Below are positions 6,036 to 6,901 of a stretch of 6,901 nt of DNA, one piece after another; position 1 is the first letter of the stretch, and each line of letters opens with the position of its first letter. The position numbers and the translations under genes were made by a program. This DNA is from Fidelibacterota bacterium (GTDB taxonomy: Bacteria > Marinisomatota > Marinisomatia > Marinisomatales > UBA1611), in contig PBKF01000006.1 of the NCBI GenBank assembly GCA_002722105.1, positions 16,822 to 23,722 of the forward strand, written 5' to 3'. The notes beneath the pieces are model-generated. The model had not been told where the DNA came from and ran no database searches. It worked only from the letters and a program-made list of their open reading frames with translations.

Positions 6036-6901
6036 TTGAGTAAAGTAAAAGTTGAATATATATGGATGGATGGGCATGAACCAACCCAGAAACTCAGATC
6101 CAAAACTAAAATAATTGTTGGGAAAGTAAATTCCCTTTCTGATTTGCCAGACTGGGGTTTTGATGGATCAAGCACCATGCAGGCTGCAGGAGAAGATAGT
6201 GACTGTATGCTAAAACCAGTCTACTTTATACAGGATCCAATACGTGGGGGAAACAATCTATTAGTCATGTGCGAAGTTATGAATGCAGATGGTTCTATTC
6301 ATGAATCAAATACGCGAGCTCATTTACGAGATGTAGCTGAAGAATATGCTGAGCAAGAGCCTTGGTTTGGTATAGAACAGGAATATACCTTTTTCCAGGG
6401 ACGTGTACCTCTTGGTTGGCCTGAAGGTGGTTACCCTGCACCACAGGGCCCTTTTTACTGTGGAGTTGGCGCAGATGAAGTATATGGCCGTGATATTGTT
6501 GAGGATCACTTAGAGTTATGTATTGATGCTGGGTTAGAAATTTCTGGAATCAATGCAGAAGTCATGCCGGGGCAGTGGGAATATCAAGTGGGACCTCTAG
6601 GACCACTTGATGTTGCAGATCAGTTATGGCTATCCCGCTGGCTATTGTATCGGATTGCTGAAGATTATGGAGTGAGCGCTACATTACATCCCAAGCCGGT
6701 TAAAGGAGATTGGAATGGTGCCGGTGCACATACCAACTTTAGTACAAAAAAAATGAGGGAAAAAGGCGGAATAGAAATTATTAAAGAAGCTTGTGAAAAA
6801 TTAAGCAAAAAGCATGATGAACATATAGCTATATATGGTGCTCATAATGATGAAAGACTTACGGGTCTACACGAAACATGTAGTATAAAAGAATTTCGTT
6901 A
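6036..6901 (+). CDS. glnII: Glutamine synthetase, type II (eukaryotic-like GSII), N-terminal 288 codons
   Basis: The enzyme makes glutamine from glutamate, ammonia and ATP in the cytosol. The frame starts at TTG 6036, giving MSKVKVEYIWMDG, and is open to the right edge, where it is cut in the middle of a codon. GSII proteins are about 340 residues, so roughly 50 are missing. Diagnostic features are the short N-terminal beta-grasp beginning KVEYIWMDG, the WGFDGSST loop (40-47), CMLKPV (57-62), metal-binding FGIEQEY (111-117), GYPAPQGPFYCGVG (132-145), INAEVMPGQWEYQ (172-184), WNGAGAHTNFS (226-236) and HNDERLTGLHET (270-281). The 450-470-residue GSI type has a different N-terminus and an adenylylation site absent from GSII, so control is likely transcriptional. 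The Lrp gene 33 nt upstream fits that. The GSII assignment is firm; the name glnII follows rhizobial usage. Confidence 0.95.
   Translation, partial: MSKVKVEYIWMDGHEPTQKLRSKTKIIVGKVNSLSDLPDWGFDGSSTMQAAGEDSDCMLKPVYFIQDPIRGGNNLLVMCEVMNADGSIHESNTRAHLRDVAEEYAEQEPWFGIEQEYTFFQGRVPLGWPEGGYPAPQGPFYCGVGADEVYGRDIVEDHLELCIDAGLEISGINAEVMPGQWEYQVGPLGPLDVADQLWLSRWLLYRIAEDYGVSATLHPKPVKGDWNGAGAHTNFSTKKMREKGGIEIIKEACEKLSKKHDEHIAIYGAHNDERLTGLHETCSIKEFR

Noticed and set aside
6324..6509. 61-codon minus-strand open frame
   Set aside because: Lies wholly inside glutamine synthetase, whose + strand motifs are unmistakable.

Overview
The window is low-GC bacterial chromosome with compact gene spacing and no mobile element, CRISPR array or RNA gene that I can see. 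Several traits suggest the Fibrobacterota-Chlorobiota-Bacteroidota (FCB) neighbourhood: a Bacteroidota-like MtaB, a eukaryotic-type glutamine synthetase (GSII), a single-chain glycine dehydrogenase, and almost no Shine-Dalgarno sequences. A marine lineage such as Marinimicrobia (SAR406) would fit, but that is inference from protein flavour and not a marker-gene placement.

Layout. Bases 1-1290 run on the + strand: the 3' end of gcvP (glycine cleavage P-protein), then, 15 nt later, a DUF3050 protein with a heme-oxygenase-like look. They meet head-on, with a 23-nt gap, a minus-strand pair (1314-4514): mtaB upstream and an ABC-F ATPase downstream. Both of these act on tRNA or the ribosome. A 361-nt divergent intergenic region (4515-4875) follows. 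The + strand then resumes with two tandem Lrp/AsnC regulators of identical length (151 aa, about 63% identical, gap-free). The second lies 33 nt upstream of a GSII glutamine synthetase that runs off the right edge.

How the parts may work together. The right half looks like an amino-acid/nitrogen control module. Duplicated Lrp-type sensors have nearly the same recognition helix but diverged ligand-binding loops, and they sit directly upstream of the ammonia-assimilating enzyme. The spacer before the second regulator contains an 83-nt block with only one non-A/T base. It holds a perfect 24-bp palindrome, three exact tandem copies of an 11-bp unit (about one helical turn), a perfect 16-bp palindrome, a candidate TATAAT promoter and a 7-1-7 dyad at the predicted transcription start. 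A second 7-1-7 dyad of related sequence fills the 17-nt spacer of a candidate promoter upstream of the first regulator. Together these suggest an auto- and cross-regulated Lrp circuit controlling GSII. This is the most interesting candidate in the window, though in DNA this A/T-rich short dyads carry limited weight alone.

The left half is ordinary metabolism apart from the unknown DUF3050 gene. Its start codon is unclear and its reading frame is open right back to the gcvP stop codon.
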